Shown in pieces: positions 17,997-28,015 of a DNA stretch of 64,000 nt (position 1 is its first letter; each line of letters starts with the position of its first letter). Position numbers and translations under genes: made by a program. This DNA is from Streptomyces gilvus (GTDB lineage Bacteria; Actinomycetota; Actinomycetes; Streptomycetales; Streptomycetaceae): assembly GCF_022513565.1 (NCBI RefSeq), contig NZ_JAKWBE010000020.1, forward strand, positions 62,001 to 126,000, given 5' to 3'. A model generated the notes under the pieces. The model saw only the letters and a list, made by a program, of their open reading frames with translations, ran no database searches and was not told the DNA's origin.

Positions 17997-19415
17997 TCAG
18001 GAGCCGAGTTCGCGAACCGCCTCCGCGAACGCGTCACCGCGCTTGTTGTAATTGGTGAACATGTCCATCGAGGCACAGGCGGGAGCCAGCAGCACCGTGT
18101 CGCCTGCGACCGCGAGCCGCCGGGCCTCCCGGACGGCCGCGAGCATCGCCCCAGTGTCGGTCCGGTCGAGGTCGACGACGGGTACTTCCGGCGCGTGTCG
18201 CGCGAGGGCTTCGCGGATCAGGGCGCGGTCCTGTCCGATGAGCACGACACCGCGAAGTCGCTTTGCCGACTTGGCGACCAGCTCGTCGAAGGTCGCGCCC
18301 TTGGCGAGTCCCCCCGCGATCCATACGATCGACTCGTATGCCGCCAATGAGGCTTCCGCGGCATGGGTGTTGGTGGCCTTGGAGTCGTCGATGTAGGCGA
18401 CCCCGTCGACGTCGGCCACGTGCGCGATGCGGTGCGCGTCCGGCGTGAAATTCCTCAGTCCGTCGCGTACGGCCTTGGGGGGCACCCCGAAGGCGCGCGC
18501 AAGGGCCGCCGCGGCAAGGGCGTTGGCGATGTTGTGCGGGGCCGGCGGATTGACGTCGGAGACCTCGGCGAGCTCCTGGGCGTTCTTCTGCCGGTTCTCC
18601 ACGAAGGCGCGGTCGACCAGGATGCCGTCCACGACGCCGAGTTGGGAGGGACCCGGGGTGCCCAGGGTGAAGCCGATGGCCCGGCAGCCCTCCTCGACGT
18701 CGGCCTCGCGGACCAGGTCCTCGGTGGCCTTGTCGGCGACGTTGTAGACGCAGGCGACCCGATTGCCCTCGTAGATACGGCCCTTGTCCCTGGCGTAGGC
18801 CTCCATGGAGCCGTGCCAGTCGAGATGGTCGGGGGCGAGGTTGAGCACCGCCGCCGAGTGCGCCCGCAGGGAGGGCGCCCAGTGGAGCTGATAGCTCGAC
18901 AGCTCCACGGCCAGGACGTCGTACCGCTCCTCGCCGAGCACGACGTCCAGCAGCGAGACGCCGATGTTGCCGACGGCCGCCGTGCGCAGACCCGCCGCCT
19001 TCAGGATCGACGCCAGCATCTGGACGGTGGTGGTCTTGCCGTTGGTGCCGGTCACGGCGAGCCAGGGGGCCGCGTCGGGTCCGCGCAGCCGCCAGGCGAG
19101 TTCGACGTCGCCCCAGATGTCGACGCCCGCCTCGCGGGCCGCGGTGAACAGCGGCTTGTCCGGCTTCCAGCCGGGCGTGGTGACGATGAGCTCCGTGCCG
19201 TCGGGCAGGGTCGCGCCGTCTCCCAGGCGCACGGTGACGCCCAGCGCCTCCAGCTCGGCGGCCTGTTCACGCGCGCGTGCGTCGTCGCCGTCGTTGACGA
19301 CCGTGACGATCGCCCCGCGCGCGTGCAGCACCTTGGCCGCCGGGATGCCGGAGACGCCGAGCCCGGCGACGGTGACGTGCTTGCCCTCCCAGGAGAGCCC
19401 CTGCCGGTCGGTCAC
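17997..19415 (-). CDS. murD: UDP-N-acetylmuramoylalanine-D-glutamate ligase
   Basis: 472-aa Mur ligase adding D-Glu to UDP-MurNAc-L-Ala. N-terminal Rossmann part (HVTVAGLGVSGIPAAKVL), ATP loop VTGTNGKTTTVQML, and C-terminal domain with DAHRIAHV and DDSKATNTHA. Start taken at GTG 19415, which forms a GTGA overlap with the mraY stop; an in-frame ATG at 19430 is equally possible. Neither has a strong Shine-Dalgarno, so coupling to mraY is likely. Confidence 0.95.
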   Translation of the reverse strand: MTDRQGLSWEGKHVTVAGLGVSGIPAAKVLHARGAIVTVVNDGDDARAREQAAELEALGVTVRLGDGATLPDGTELIVTTPGWKPDKPLFTAAREAGVDIWGDVELAWRLRGPDAAPWLAVTGTNGKTTTVQMLASILKAAGLRTAAVGNIGVSLLDVVLGEERYDVLAVELSSYQLHWAPSLRAHSAAVLNLAPDHLDWHGSMEAYARDKGRIYEGNRVACVYNVADKATEDLVREADVEEGCRAIGFTLGTPGPSQLGVVDGILVDRAFVENRQKNAQELAEVSDVNPPAPHNIANALAAAALARAFGVPPKAVRDGLRNFTPDAHRIAHVADVDGVAYIDDSKATNTHAAEASLAAYESIVWIAGGLAKGATFDELVAKSAKRLRGVVLIGQDRALIREALARHAPEVPVVDLDRTDTGAMLAAVREARRLAVAGDTVLLAPACASMDMFTNYNKRGDAFAEAVRELGS

Positions 19416-20485
19416 TTGTCCGCTGCCCATCCCGCGTAGAAGAGGCCCAGTCCGACGATCACGCAGATGCCCTGGATGATCCAGAAGCGGACCACCACCA
19501 GGACCTCGGACCAGCCCTTGAGTTCGAAGTGGTGCTGGAGTGGCGCCATCCGGAAGACGCGCCTGCCGGTGAGGCGGAAGGAGCCGACCTGGATGACCAC
19601 CGACATGGTGATGAGGACGAACAGACCGCCCATGATGGCCACCAGCAGCTCCGTGCGGGAGAGGATGGCCAGGCCGGTGAGGACACCGCCGAGGGCGAGC
19701 GAACCGGTGTCGCCCATGAAGATCTTGGCCGGCGAGGTGTTCCACCACAGGAAGCCCAGGCAGGCGCCCATCAGCGCGGAGGCGATGACCGCGAGGTCGA
19801 GCGGGTCACGCACCTCGTAGCAGGCGTTGGGGTTGGTCAGGGTCTGCGCGTTGGCGCAGGACTCCTGGAACTGCCAGACGCCGATGAACGTGTAGGCGCC
19901 GAAGACCAGGACGGAGGCGCCGGTGGCGAGGCCGTCCAGACCGTCGGTGAGGTTCACGCCGTTCGACATGGCGAGGATCATGAACAGCGCCCAGACGACG
20001 AACAGCACCGGGCCGATCGACCAGCCGAAGTCCGTGATGAACGACAGCTTGGTGGAGGCCGGGGCGTTGCCGCGGGCGTCCTGGAACTGCAGGGCGAGCA
20101 CCGCGAAGCTGATGCCCACGATCAGCTGGCCGGCCATCTTGGCCTTGGCCCGCAGACCCAGCGAACGACGCTTGACGATCTTGATGTAGTCGTCCAGGAA
20201 GCCGACCAGCCCCATGCCGCACATCAGTCCGAGCACCAGCAGGCCCGAGTAGCTCGGGCTGTAGCCGGTGATGATCTTCGACAGGAAGTACGCGGCGACG
20301 GTCGCCAGGATGAAGGCGATACCGCCCATGGTGGGCGTACCGCGCTTGCTGGCGTGCTCACGGGGGCCGTCGTCCCGGATGTACTGCCCGTAGCCCTTGC
20401 GGGCCAGGAGCTTGATCAGCAGCGGGGTGCCGACCAGGGTCAGGAACAGACCGATGACTCCCGAGAACAGGATCTGCTTCATCAT
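19412..20485 (-). CDS. mraY: Phospho-MurNAc-pentapeptide transferase
   Basis: 357-aa integral membrane enzyme forming lipid I from UDP-MurNAc-pentapeptide and undecaprenyl phosphate. Ten membrane helices; catalytic motifs NLTDGLDGLATG, FMGDTGSLALGG and the HHFE segment in MAPLQHHFELKGWSE. ATG 20485 overlaps the murF stop (ATGA). Confidence 0.97.
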   Translation of the reverse strand: MMKQILFSGVIGLFLTLVGTPLLIKLLARKGYGQYIRDDGPREHASKRGTPTMGGIAFILATVAAYFLSKIITGYSPSYSGLLVLGLMCGMGLVGFLDDYIKIVKRRSLGLRAKAKMAGQLIVGISFAVLALQFQDARGNAPASTKLSFITDFGWSIGPVLFVVWALFMILAMSNGVNLTDGLDGLATGASVLVFGAYTFIGVWQFQESCANAQTLTNPNACYEVRDPLDLAVIASALMGACLGFLWWNTSPAKIFMGDTGSLALGGVLTGLAILSRTELLVAIMGGLFVLITMSVVIQVGSFRLTGRRVFRMAPLQHHFELKGWSEVLVVVRFWIIQGICVIVGLGLFYAGWAADK

Positions 20486-21897
20486 CGGGCAGCGACCTCA
20501 CCCTCGGCACCGGTCGCGAGCAGCGCCTGGGCGACGCTCTCGAGGCCGACCGAACGGGACGCCTTCACGAGCACGACGTCCCCCGGGCGCAACTCGCTGC
20601 GCAACAGGTCGACCGCCGCCTGTGCGTCGGACACGTGCACCGACTCCTCACCCCACGAACCCTCGTTATATGCGCCCAGTTGCAGCCAGGACGCTTCCCT
20701 GCCCCCGACCGCGACGAGCTTGCTGACGTTGAGCCGGACGGCGAGCCGCCCGACCGCGTCGTGCTCGGCGAGCGCCTCGTCCCCGAGCTCGGCCATCTTG
20801 CCGAGCACCGCCCAGGTCCGCCGCCCCCGGCCCATCGCCACGAGCGCGCGCAGGGCGGCTCGCATGGACTCGGGGTTCGCGTTGTAGGCGTCGTTGACGA
20901 TGGTCACGCCGTCCGGTCGCTCGGTGACCTCCATGCGCCAGCGGGAGAGGGAGTCCGCCTCGGAGAGCGCGGTGGCGATCTCTTCCGCGGACATGCCCAG
21001 CTCATGGGCGACGGCGGCCGCGGCGAGCGCGTTCGACACGTGGTGCTCACCGTACAGGCGCATGGTCACATCGCTTGCACCGGAGGGTGTGTGGAGCCGG
21101 AAGGCGGGCTGCCCGGTGTCCGTGAGTCGCACGTTCTCGGCGCGTACGTCCGCTTCGTCGGCCTCGCCGAAGAGGACCACCTTCGCCTTCGTCCGGGACG
21201 CCATGGCCCGTACGAGCGGGTCGTCCGCGTTGAGGATCGCGGCGCCGCCGTCCTGTGCCGACGGAAGGGCCTCCACGAGTTCGCCCTTGGCCTGCGCGAT
21301 CTGCTCGCGGCCGCCGAACTCGCCGATGTGGGCGGAGCCGACGTTGAGCACCAGCCCGATCCGGGGCGGGGTCAGCTCGGTGAGGTAGCGGATGTGGCCG
21401 ATGCCGCGGGCGCCCATCTCCAGCACGAGGAACCTGGTGTCCTCGGTGGCGGACAGGGCCGTGAGCGGCAGCCCGATCTCGTTGTTGAGCGAGCCGGGCG
21501 TGAACACCGTCGGCGCCTTGCGCCGCAGCACCTGGGCGATGAGGTCCTTGGTGCTGGTCTTGCCCGCGGAGCCGGTGAGCGCCACGAGGGTCGCGCCGAG
21601 GCGGCGTACGACATGACGGGCGAGGGCGCCGAGGGCGGCCTGGACGTCGTCCACGACGATCGCGGGCACGCCGACGGGCCGCGAGCCCAGGACGGCCACC
21701 GCGCCCGCCGCCACGACCTGCTGGGCGAAGTCGTGGCCGTCGGCGTGCTCGCCGACGAAGGCGACGAAGAGCCCGCCCGGCTGCACCTCCCGCGAGTCCC
21801 GGACGACCGGAGCGGTGACCTGGACGGACGGATCCGGTATGTCGTGCGTCTGCCCGCCGACGACTGAGGCGATCTCGGCGAGAGAGAGGGCGATCAC
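20482..21897 (-). CDS. murF: UDP-MurNAc-tripeptide-D-Ala-D-Ala ligase
   Basis: 471-aa Mur ligase completing the pentapeptide. ATP-binding loop TGSAGKTSTKDL, NNEIGLPLT and the C-terminal NDAYNANPESMRAAL are characteristic. GTG 21897 begins five bases after the murE TGA; AGGGA 8 nt upstream lies inside the end of murE. The frame remains open upstream but overlaps murE. Confidence 0.96.
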   Translation of the reverse strand: MIALSLAEIASVVGGQTHDIPDPSVQVTAPVVRDSREVQPGGLFVAFVGEHADGHDFAQQVVAAGAVAVLGSRPVGVPAIVVDDVQAALGALARHVVRRLGATLVALTGSAGKTSTKDLIAQVLRRKAPTVFTPGSLNNEIGLPLTALSATEDTRFLVLEMGARGIGHIRYLTELTPPRIGLVLNVGSAHIGEFGGREQIAQAKGELVEALPSAQDGGAAILNADDPLVRAMASRTKAKVVLFGEADEADVRAENVRLTDTGQPAFRLHTPSGASDVTMRLYGEHHVSNALAAAAVAHELGMSAEEIATALSEADSLSRWRMEVTERPDGVTIVNDAYNANPESMRAALRALVAMGRGRRTWAVLGKMAELGDEALAEHDAVGRLAVRLNVSKLVAVGGREASWLQLGAYNEGSWGEESVHVSDAQAAVDLLRSELRPGDVVLVKASRSVGLESVAQALLATGAEGEVAAR

Positions 21898-21901
21898 AAG
21901 T

Positions 21902-23557
21902 TCATCCCTGGGTCTGCTGGATGGCTTCTCGAAGCACCTGGCGGTCGTCGAAGGGACGGACCACCCCGGCGATGTCCTGGCCCTGCTCGTGGCCCTTGCC
22001 GGCGACGAGCACGGTGTCTCCGGGCCGTGCCCGGGCGACGGCCGCCGCGATCGCGGCCGCCCGGTCCTCGAAGACCTGGACCTCGCCGCGTTCGTGTGCT
22101 GGTACGGACGCGGCGCCCTCGAGCATGGTTGCAAGGATGGCGAGGGGGTCCTCGGAGCGGGGGTTGTCGGAGGTCAGTACGGCGGTGTCGGCGAGGCGGG
22201 CCGCGGCGGCGCCCATCGGGCCGCGCTTGGTTGTGTCCCGGTCGCCTCCGCAGCCGAGCACGACGTGCAGCCCGCCCTCGGTGACCTTGCGCAGGGCGCG
22301 CAGCACCGACTCGACGGCGTCGGTCTTGTGGGCGTAGTCCACGACCGCGAGGTAGGGCTGTCCGGCGTCCACGCGCTCCAGCCGCCCGGGCACGCCCGGC
22401 ACCGCGGCGACGCCGTCGGCGGCGGCCTGCGGGTCCAGGCCCGCGGCGGCCAGGGCGACGATCGCGGCGAGGGTGTTGGCCACGTTGAAGGGGCCCGGCA
22501 GCGGCGCCTTGGCTTCGATGCGCTCGCCCTCGGGGCCGATCACGGTGAACGTGGAGTCGAGTTGGCCGATCACGACGTCCTCGGCCCGCCAGTCGGCGTC
22601 CGGGTGGCCCTCGGCGGAGTACGTCACGACCGGGACGGTCGCCTCCACCGCGAGCCGGCGGCCGTACTCGTCGTCGGCGTTGACCACGCCGAGTCTGCTG
22701 CGCCGCGGCGTGAACAGCTGCGCCTTCGCCTGGAAGTAGTCCTCCATGCCGGAGTGGAACTCCATGTGCTCCGGGCTGAGGTTGGTGAAGACGGCGATGT
22801 CGAAGACGCAGCCGTCGACCCGGCCGAGGACCAGGGCGTGGCTGGAGACCTCCATGGCGACCGCCTCGACCCCGCGCTCGCGCATCACCGAGAACAGGGC
22901 CTGCAGATCGGTGGCTTCGGGGGTGGTGCGCTCGGACTTGATGCGTTCGTCGCCGATGCGCGTCTCCACCGTGCCGATCAGGCCGGTGTTGTTCTTGGTC
23001 TTCAGACCGCCCTCGACGAGGTAGGCGGTGGTGGTCTTGCCGGAGGTGCCGGTGATGCCGATCTGCAGCAGGTCGCGGCCCGGGTGGCCGTAGATGGTGG
23101 CCGCCAGTTCGCCCATCCGCCCGCGCGGGTCGTCGACGACCAGGACCGGCAGGCCGGTGGCCGCGGCGCGCTCGGCGCCGGTCGGGTCCGTCAGCACCGC
23201 GACCGCGCCGAGGCCGGCGGCCTGGGTGGCGAAGTCCGCGCCGTGCAGGCGGGCGCCCGGGAGGGCGGCGTACAGGTCGCCGGGGCGGACCGCGCGTGAG
23301 TCATGGGTGATGCCCGTGACCTCCGCGGCGCTCTCGGGGCTTTCCGCACCCAGCTGATCGGCGAGCTCCGCGAGGGGTGTGGCGGAGACATGAACCGGTC
23401 GTGGCGGCCCCGGATAGGTCACGGAAACGCCCTTCTGGGTGATTTGGGACTGATCAGCGTGTGGCACGGCGGTGAGCGTACCGGGCGCACCCGCCCGGGA
23501 GCGAAGCGAGGGGCGGGGGGCGTCCGGCTTGCCGGAGTCGGGAGTGATCATGGTCAC
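21902..23557 (-). CDS. murE: UDP-MurNAc-L-Ala-D-Glu diaminopimelate ligase
   Basis: 551-aa Mur ligase adding the third stem residue. ATP loop GITGTSGKTTTAYLVEGG; the DNPRSED motif is the one that selects diaminopimelate over lysine, matching the LL-DAP wall of Streptomyces. Start GTG 23557 with AGGA 7 nt upstream; this gives an N-terminal extension of about 50 residues before the conserved SATPLAELADQLG. ATG 23551 is the alternative. About 25 bp separate it from ftsI. Confidence 0.95.
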   Translation of the reverse strand: MTMITPDSGKPDAPRPSLRSRAGAPGTLTAVPHADQSQITQKGVSVTYPGPPRPVHVSATPLAELADQLGAESPESAAEVTGITHDSRAVRPGDLYAALPGARLHGADFATQAAGLGAVAVLTDPTGAERAAATGLPVLVVDDPRGRMGELAATIYGHPGRDLLQIGITGTSGKTTTAYLVEGGLKTKNNTGLIGTVETRIGDERIKSERTTPEATDLQALFSVMRERGVEAVAMEVSSHALVLGRVDGCVFDIAVFTNLSPEHMEFHSGMEDYFQAKAQLFTPRRSRLGVVNADDEYGRRLAVEATVPVVTYSAEGHPDADWRAEDVVIGQLDSTFTVIGPEGERIEAKAPLPGPFNVANTLAAIVALAAAGLDPQAAADGVAAVPGVPGRLERVDAGQPYLAVVDYAHKTDAVESVLRALRKVTEGGLHVVLGCGGDRDTTKRGPMGAAAARLADTAVLTSDNPRSEDPLAILATMLEGAASVPAHERGEVQVFEDRAAAIAAAVARARPGDTVLVAGKGHEQGQDIAGVVRPFDDRQVLREAIQQTQG

Positions 23558-23583
23558 GGAGCGTTCCTGGCTGGTTGCGCCGA

Positions 23584-25557
23584 TCAGGGCGTGAAGGTGA
23601 CGGGCAGGGCCGCGGGCTTCGCGCCGGTGGGCGGGACCTGGAGGGTCTTCAGAGCGAACTCCATCACCTCCTTGAAGATGGGTCCGCAGATCTGGCCGCC
23701 GAAGTAACTGCCCTTCGTGGCGTTCTGGATGGCGCAGTAGACGGTCACGCGCGGGTTGTCCGCAGGGGCGAAACCGGCGAACGAGGACGTGTATCCGCGG
23801 TACTTGCCGGTGGCCGGATCCACGCGGTTGGCCGTACCCGTCTTGCCCGCGACCCGGTAGCCGGGGATGCGTGCCTTGGTGCCGGTGCCCTCCTGGTCGT
23901 CCACGACCGACTCCAGCATCTGGGCGAGCGTCTTCGCCGTCTTCGCGCTGACCACCCTGGTCTTCTGCGGCTTGGCGGCCGGAGTGAAGCGCCCGTCGGG
24001 CCCCCTGGTGCCGCGGACGAGCGTGGGCTCGATACGGACGCCGCCGTTGGCGATGGTCGAGTAGACGGACGCCGCCTGCATGGCGTTGAGGGACACGCCC
24101 TGGCCGAAAGGAATCGTGTACTGCTGCGAGGTCGACCACTTGCCGGGCGGCGCGAGGATGCCCTTGGTCTCGCCCGGGAAGTCGAGTCCGCTGTAGCTGC
24201 CGATGCCGAACTTGCGCAGGTAGGAGTAGAGGACCTTGTTGGCCTGCGCCTGCGTCCTGCCCAGCTGGCCGGTGGCCAGGATGGTGCCGATGTTGCTGGA
24301 CTTGGCGAGCACGCCGTTGAGGGTGAGGTCCCAGGTGGCGTGGTCGATGTCGTCCTTGAAGAGCCGGTCGCCGCGGTGCAGCCGGTTGGGCACCACGACA
24401 TGCGTGAGGGGGGTGGCCACGTTCTCCTGCAGTACGGCGGCCATCGACATGATCTTGGCGGTGGAGCCGGGCTCGTAGGCGTCCTCGACGGCCCAGTTGT
24501 GCAGGGCGTTCGGGTCCGCCTTGGACAGGTCGTTGGGGTCGAAGCCGGGCGAGTTGGCCATGGCGAGGATCTCACCGGTCCGGGTGTCCTGCACTATCAC
24601 GTACCCGCGGTCCGCCCCGGACTTCTTCACCTGCTCGCTGATCGCGCTCTGGGCGGCCCACTGGATGTCCCGGTCGATGGTGAGCTCGACGTCGCTGCCG
24701 GGCACCGCGGGCGTCTCGGCGGAGCCCGCGGTGGGGATCAGCCGGCCGCCGGACTGGGCGTAGCGGATCTTGCCGTCCTTGCCGGACAGTTCCTTGTTCA
24801 GCTCCTGCTCGACGCCCCCGCCCCCCCGGCCGGTGTCGTTGACCCAGCCCAGTATCCCGGCGGCGAGGTCGCCGTTGGGGTAGACGCGCTTGCTGCTGGG
24901 GTCGGCGAAGACGCCGGCCAGGACGTTGGCGGTGCCCGGGTCGGTCGCCGCCTTCTGGATGAGGGCGTTCCTCAGGTCCTTGATCTGCGTCCAGACCTGC
25001 GGGGTCTGACGGCGCGCGAGCAGGACGTAGCGCAGCTTCTTGTTGGCCGGCCGCAGCTTCCTGACGAGGGTGGCCTGGTCCTGGCCGAGGATCGGCGCGA
25101 GCAGCGCGGCCGCCTGCTCCGGGCCGTCGTCGATCTTCAGCTGGGCGCGGGTGAACATCGTCGGGTCGGCCGTGAGGTCGTAGGCGTCCACGCTGGTCGC
25201 CAGGGTCACGCCGTCGCGGTCGGTGATCCCGCCGCGCTCGGCGGCCAGGGTGTGCACGACGTACCGGTTCTGCTCGGCCTTGGCGGCGTACGTGCTCGCG
25301 TCGACGGCCTGGACCTGCAGCAGCCGTACGACGAACGCGATCAGCACCAGGGTGAGCGCCAGCGCCACCATGCGCAGCCGGGGGCGGGGGCTGCCGAGCC
25401 TGAGGAGGCTCGGGGCCGCGGGCCGGGCCGCCGCCGGACGGCGGGCCGCCGGGCGGGCGCCGGGGCCGGGACGCCGCTGAGCGGCGGCGGGGCGGGCGGG
25501 GCGCGCGGGGCCGGGCACGCGGCGGCGCGGCGGTTCCCTGTCGGACAATTCCGTCAC
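23584..25557 (-). CDS. ftsI: Septal transpeptidase FtsI (class B penicillin-binding protein 3)
   Basis: 657 aa. Pro/Ala/Arg-rich cytosolic tail of about 60 residues, one membrane helix (about 64-85), class B dimerisation domain, then transpeptidase domain with STAK at 365-368 (acylated Ser365), AKSSNIG, and KTGTA at 572-576. It crosslinks septal peptidoglycan and is a beta-lactam target. GTG 25557 overlaps the ftsL stop (GTGA). Proteins of this cluster position are septation-specific in Streptomyces. Confidence 0.96.
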   Translation of the reverse strand: MTELSDREPPRRRVPGPARPARPAAAQRRPGPGARPAARRPAAARPAAPSLLRLGSPRPRLRMVALALTLVLIAFVVRLLQVQAVDASTYAAKAEQNRYVVHTLAAERGGITDRDGVTLATSVDAYDLTADPTMFTRAQLKIDDGPEQAAALLAPILGQDQATLVRKLRPANKKLRYVLLARRQTPQVWTQIKDLRNALIQKAATDPGTANVLAGVFADPSSKRVYPNGDLAAGILGWVNDTGRGGGGVEQELNKELSGKDGKIRYAQSGGRLIPTAGSAETPAVPGSDVELTIDRDIQWAAQSAISEQVKKSGADRGYVIVQDTRTGEILAMANSPGFDPNDLSKADPNALHNWAVEDAYEPGSTAKIMSMAAVLQENVATPLTHVVVPNRLHRGDRLFKDDIDHATWDLTLNGVLAKSSNIGTILATGQLGRTQAQANKVLYSYLRKFGIGSYSGLDFPGETKGILAPPGKWSTSQQYTIPFGQGVSLNAMQAASVYSTIANGGVRIEPTLVRGTRGPDGRFTPAAKPQKTRVVSAKTAKTLAQMLESVVDDQEGTGTKARIPGYRVAGKTGTANRVDPATGKYRGYTSSFAGFAPADNPRVTVYCAIQNATKGSYFGGQICGPIFKEVMEFALKTLQVPPTGAKPAALPVTFTP

Positions 25558-26129
25558 CTGCCGGGGGTCGTCGTCGGGGCGGGGGTGGTGACTGCCGGGG
25601 TCTCGCCGGTCGTCTGGGGCACGCCGGTCGTGGGGGTCTCGCCGGTCATGGGCGACCCGTCGGCCGTGGGGGTCGCGGCGGGCTCGGTGCCGGGTGCCGG
25701 TGAGGAGCCGACGGTCTCCGGCGGGAGCAGGACGAGCGGCATCTGGGCGGAGGACTGCTCGGCGGCGGCCGAGGGAACGCCCTTCACGGTGCCGTTCGGG
25801 TTCAGGAAGGCGGGGTCGCCGCCGGGGACCATGCCCAGCTCGCGGGCGCGGCGCTGGAGGGCCTCGGGGGCGGAGTAGGCGTCGATGTCCCGCTGGAGCG
25901 CCTGTTCCTCGTCGGTGAGGTTCTTGGTGTTCTTCTGGAGGTCGTCGAGTTTGAACGAGCCCTCGCTGAGCGCGGAGTTCAGCACCAGGAGGCCGATCAG
26001 ACCGCCGCCGAGGAGGAGCACGACGAGCAGGACGAAGGGGGTGCGGGCCGCCTGTCCACGGCTCGGCGCCCCGGGGAAGAGCCGGGCGAGACGGGCGGCC
26101 CGCCCTCTCAGTTCGGGTTTCCTACTCAC
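25554..26129 (-). CDS. ftsL: FtsL-like septum formation protein
   Basis: 191 aa: basic N-terminus, one membrane helix (about residues 31-53, FVLLVVLLLGGGLIGLLVL), then a coiled-coil segment (LDDLQKNTKNLTDEEQALQRDI) and APEALQRRARELGMVPG typical of FtsL/DivIC. The last about 70 residues are Pro/Thr/Ser-rich and extracytoplasmic. GTG 26129. Located between rsmH and ftsI, the fixed place of ftsL. Confidence 0.9.
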   Translation of the reverse strand: MSRKPELRGRAARLARLFPGAPSRGQAARTPFVLLVVLLLGGGLIGLLVLNSALSEGSFKLDDLQKNTKNLTDEEQALQRDIDAYSAPEALQRRARELGMVPGGDPAFLNPNGTVKGVPSAAAEQSSAQMPLVLLPPETVGSSPAPGTEPAATPTADGSPMTGETPTTGVPQTTGETPAVTTPAPTTTPGR

Positions 26130-26180
26130 ACCGCCCCCAGCCCACCTGGTGAGTTCGGATGTCCAACCCGCTCACACCCC

Positions 26181-27137
26181 TCACTCGACGTCCTCCCTGA
26201 CGCGCTCGGCCCCGCGCAGTCGCGCCGGCGCCGCCCGCCGGTTCTCGGCGACCTCTTCCTCGGTGGGAAGTTCGGCACCACGCGTGAGCAGCTTGAGCCG
26301 CGGCTGGTACCGCTCGGGGACGACGGGCAGCCCGGGAGGCGCGGTGGTGGCGGCACCGGCCGCGAAGACCTGCTTGACCAGGCGGTCCTCGAGCGAGTGG
26401 TACGACAGCACGGCGATGCGTCCGCCGACGTCGAGCGCCTTCACCGCGGCCGGGATCGCCCGTTCCAGCACGGACAGCTCACCGTTAACCTCGATGCGCA
26501 GCGCCTGGAAGGTGCGCTTGGCCGGGTTGCCGCCGGTGCGCTTGGCGGCCTGCGGCAGCGCGTCCCGGATCAGTTCCACCAGACGGGCGCTGTTGTCGAA
26601 GGGCTCCTTGTCGCGCTCGCGCACGATGGCGGCGACAATCCGCTTGGCCTGCTTCTCCTCGCCGTACGCGCGCAGAACGCGGACGAGCTCGCCGGCCGGG
26701 TAGGTGTTGAGGACCTCGGCGGCGCTGATGCCGGTCGTCTGGTCCATGCGCATGTCGAGCGGGGCGTCCTGGGCGTAGGCGAAGCCGCGGTCGGCCTCGT
26801 CGAGCTGCATGGAGGAGACGCCGAGGTCGAACAGCACGCCCCGCACGCGCGCGATGCCGAGTCGCCGCAGCACGTCGGGCAGCTCGTCGTAGACAGCGTG
26901 CACCAAGGTAGCGCGCTCGCCGAAGGGGGCGAGCCGCTCGCCGGACAGGCGCAGCGCCTCCTTGTCGCGGTCGAGGGCGACCAGCCGGGCCTCGGGGAAG
27001 CGCTCGAGCAGGGCCTCGCTGTGACCGCCGAGCCCGAGCGTGCAGTCGACGACGACCGCTCCGGGCCGCTGAAGGGCGGGGGCCAACAGGTCCAGGCACC
27101 GCTGGAGCATCACCGGGACGTGTCGACTGTTGCTCAA
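26181..27137 (-). CDS. rsmH: 16S rRNA (cytosine-1402-N4)-methyltransferase RsmH
   Basis: 318-aa SAM-dependent enzyme (formerly MraW) modifying the ribosomal P site. SAM motif DCTLGLGGHSEALLERFP; FDLGVSSMQLDEADRGFAY, NPAKRTFQALRIEVN and SYHSLEDRLVK are family signatures. The start is TTG 27137 (reads MSNSRHVPVML) with GAGAGGG about 5 nt upstream; no ATG/GTG fits better. It opens the dcw block; mraZ, often upstream elsewhere, is absent. Confidence 0.95.
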   Translation of the reverse strand: MSNSRHVPVMLQRCLDLLAPALQRPGAVVVDCTLGLGGHSEALLERFPEARLVALDRDKEALRLSGERLAPFGERATLVHAVYDELPDVLRRLGIARVRGVLFDLGVSSMQLDEADRGFAYAQDAPLDMRMDQTTGISAAEVLNTYPAGELVRVLRAYGEEKQAKRIVAAIVRERDKEPFDNSARLVELIRDALPQAAKRTGGNPAKRTFQALRIEVNGELSVLERAIPAAVKALDVGGRIAVLSYHSLEDRLVKQVFAAGAATTAPPGLPVVPERYQPRLKLLTRGAELPTEEEVAENRRAAPARLRGAERVREDVE

Positions 27138-27406
27138 GGGGCCCTCTCAGGTCCGGCGCGGGCCGTACGCACCGCCGGGTCCCCGCGCACGTGGGGAGGC
27201 CGTCCGCGTGGGGGCCTCCGGGAAGTTCGTCCAGCAGGGAGGGCCTCGCCTCCCGCTTCGCGTCACTTTAGTCCACGGTGTCTCGCGGTCAATCAACCGG
27301 CCTGCGCGTGGCGGCCCGGCATGCGTGCCAAGCGGCGAACCGGGGAAAACCACCCTGACGGCTCAGCCGCCGCCACCTGTGTGGGTTACCTCACAAGAGG
27401 GACGTG

Positions 27407-28015
27407 ATGACGCTCTTCTCCCGCTCTCACACCGCGACCGGAACGGCCGTGACCAGTACCGTTGTGGCCATGACGACTTCTGCATCCGTGCCCACCGAGT
27501 CCGAAGGCGCCATACACGGCGGCACGGTCACCGACCGCCTCGTCGAGGCGAACGAGCGGTACGCCGCCGAGTTCACCGACCCCGGGATGGACGCCCGTCC
27601 CGTGCTGCACGTCGCGGTGGTGGCCTGCATGGACGCCCGTATCGACCTGCACAAGGCGCTCGGCCTGCAGCTCGGCGACTGTCACACCATCCGCAACGCG
27701 GGCGGCGTGGTCACCGACGACGTGATCCGCTCGCTCACCATCAGCCAGCGCAAGCTCGGCACCCGCAGCATCGTGCTCATCCACCACACCGGCTGCGGCA
27801 TGGAGACGATCACCGAGGACTTCCGCACCGAGCTGGAGCACGAGGTCGGCCAGCGCCCGGCCTGGGCGGCGGAGGCCTTCTCGGACGTCGACCAGGACGT
27901 GCGCCAGTCCATGCAGCGGGTGCGCACCTCGCCGTTCCTGCTGTACACGGAGGACGTGCGCGGCTTCGTCTTCGACGTGCGGACGGGTCTGCTGCGCGAG
28001 ATCGACCCGGCGTAA
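27407..28015 (+). CDS. Beta-carbonic-anhydrase-like protein
   Basis: 202 aa by this start. Zinc-site motifs of beta-carbonic anhydrases are visible: ACMDARID (Cys and the Asp-Arg dyad) and HHTGCGM (His and Cys). Would interconvert CO2 and bicarbonate if active; the short form seen here is common in actinobacteria and often annotated only as carbonic anhydrase-like. AGAGG lies 6 nt before ATG 27407; an internal ATG at 27469 (MTTSASVPTES) lacks a Shine-Dalgarno but starts nearer the conserved part. Divergent from rsmH across 269 bp in which no further feature was recognised. Confidence 0.85.
   Translation: MTLFSRSHTATGTAVTSTVVAMTTSASVPTESEGAIHGGTVTDRLVEANERYAAEFTDPGMDARPVLHVAVVACMDARIDLHKALGLQLGDCHTIRNAGGVVTDDVIRSLTISQRKLGTRSIVLIHHTGCGMETITEDFRTELEHEVGQRPAWAAEAFSDVDQDVRQSMQRVRTSPFLLYTEDVRGFVFDVRTGLLREIDPA

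Noticed and set aside
19415..19748. N-terminal extension of MurD to 583 aa
   Set aside because: It overlaps mraY entirely in another frame; MurD homology starts at HVTVAGLGVSG.
23557..24139. N-terminal extension of MurE to 745 aa
   Set aside because: Overlaps ftsI and has no similarity to Mur ligases.
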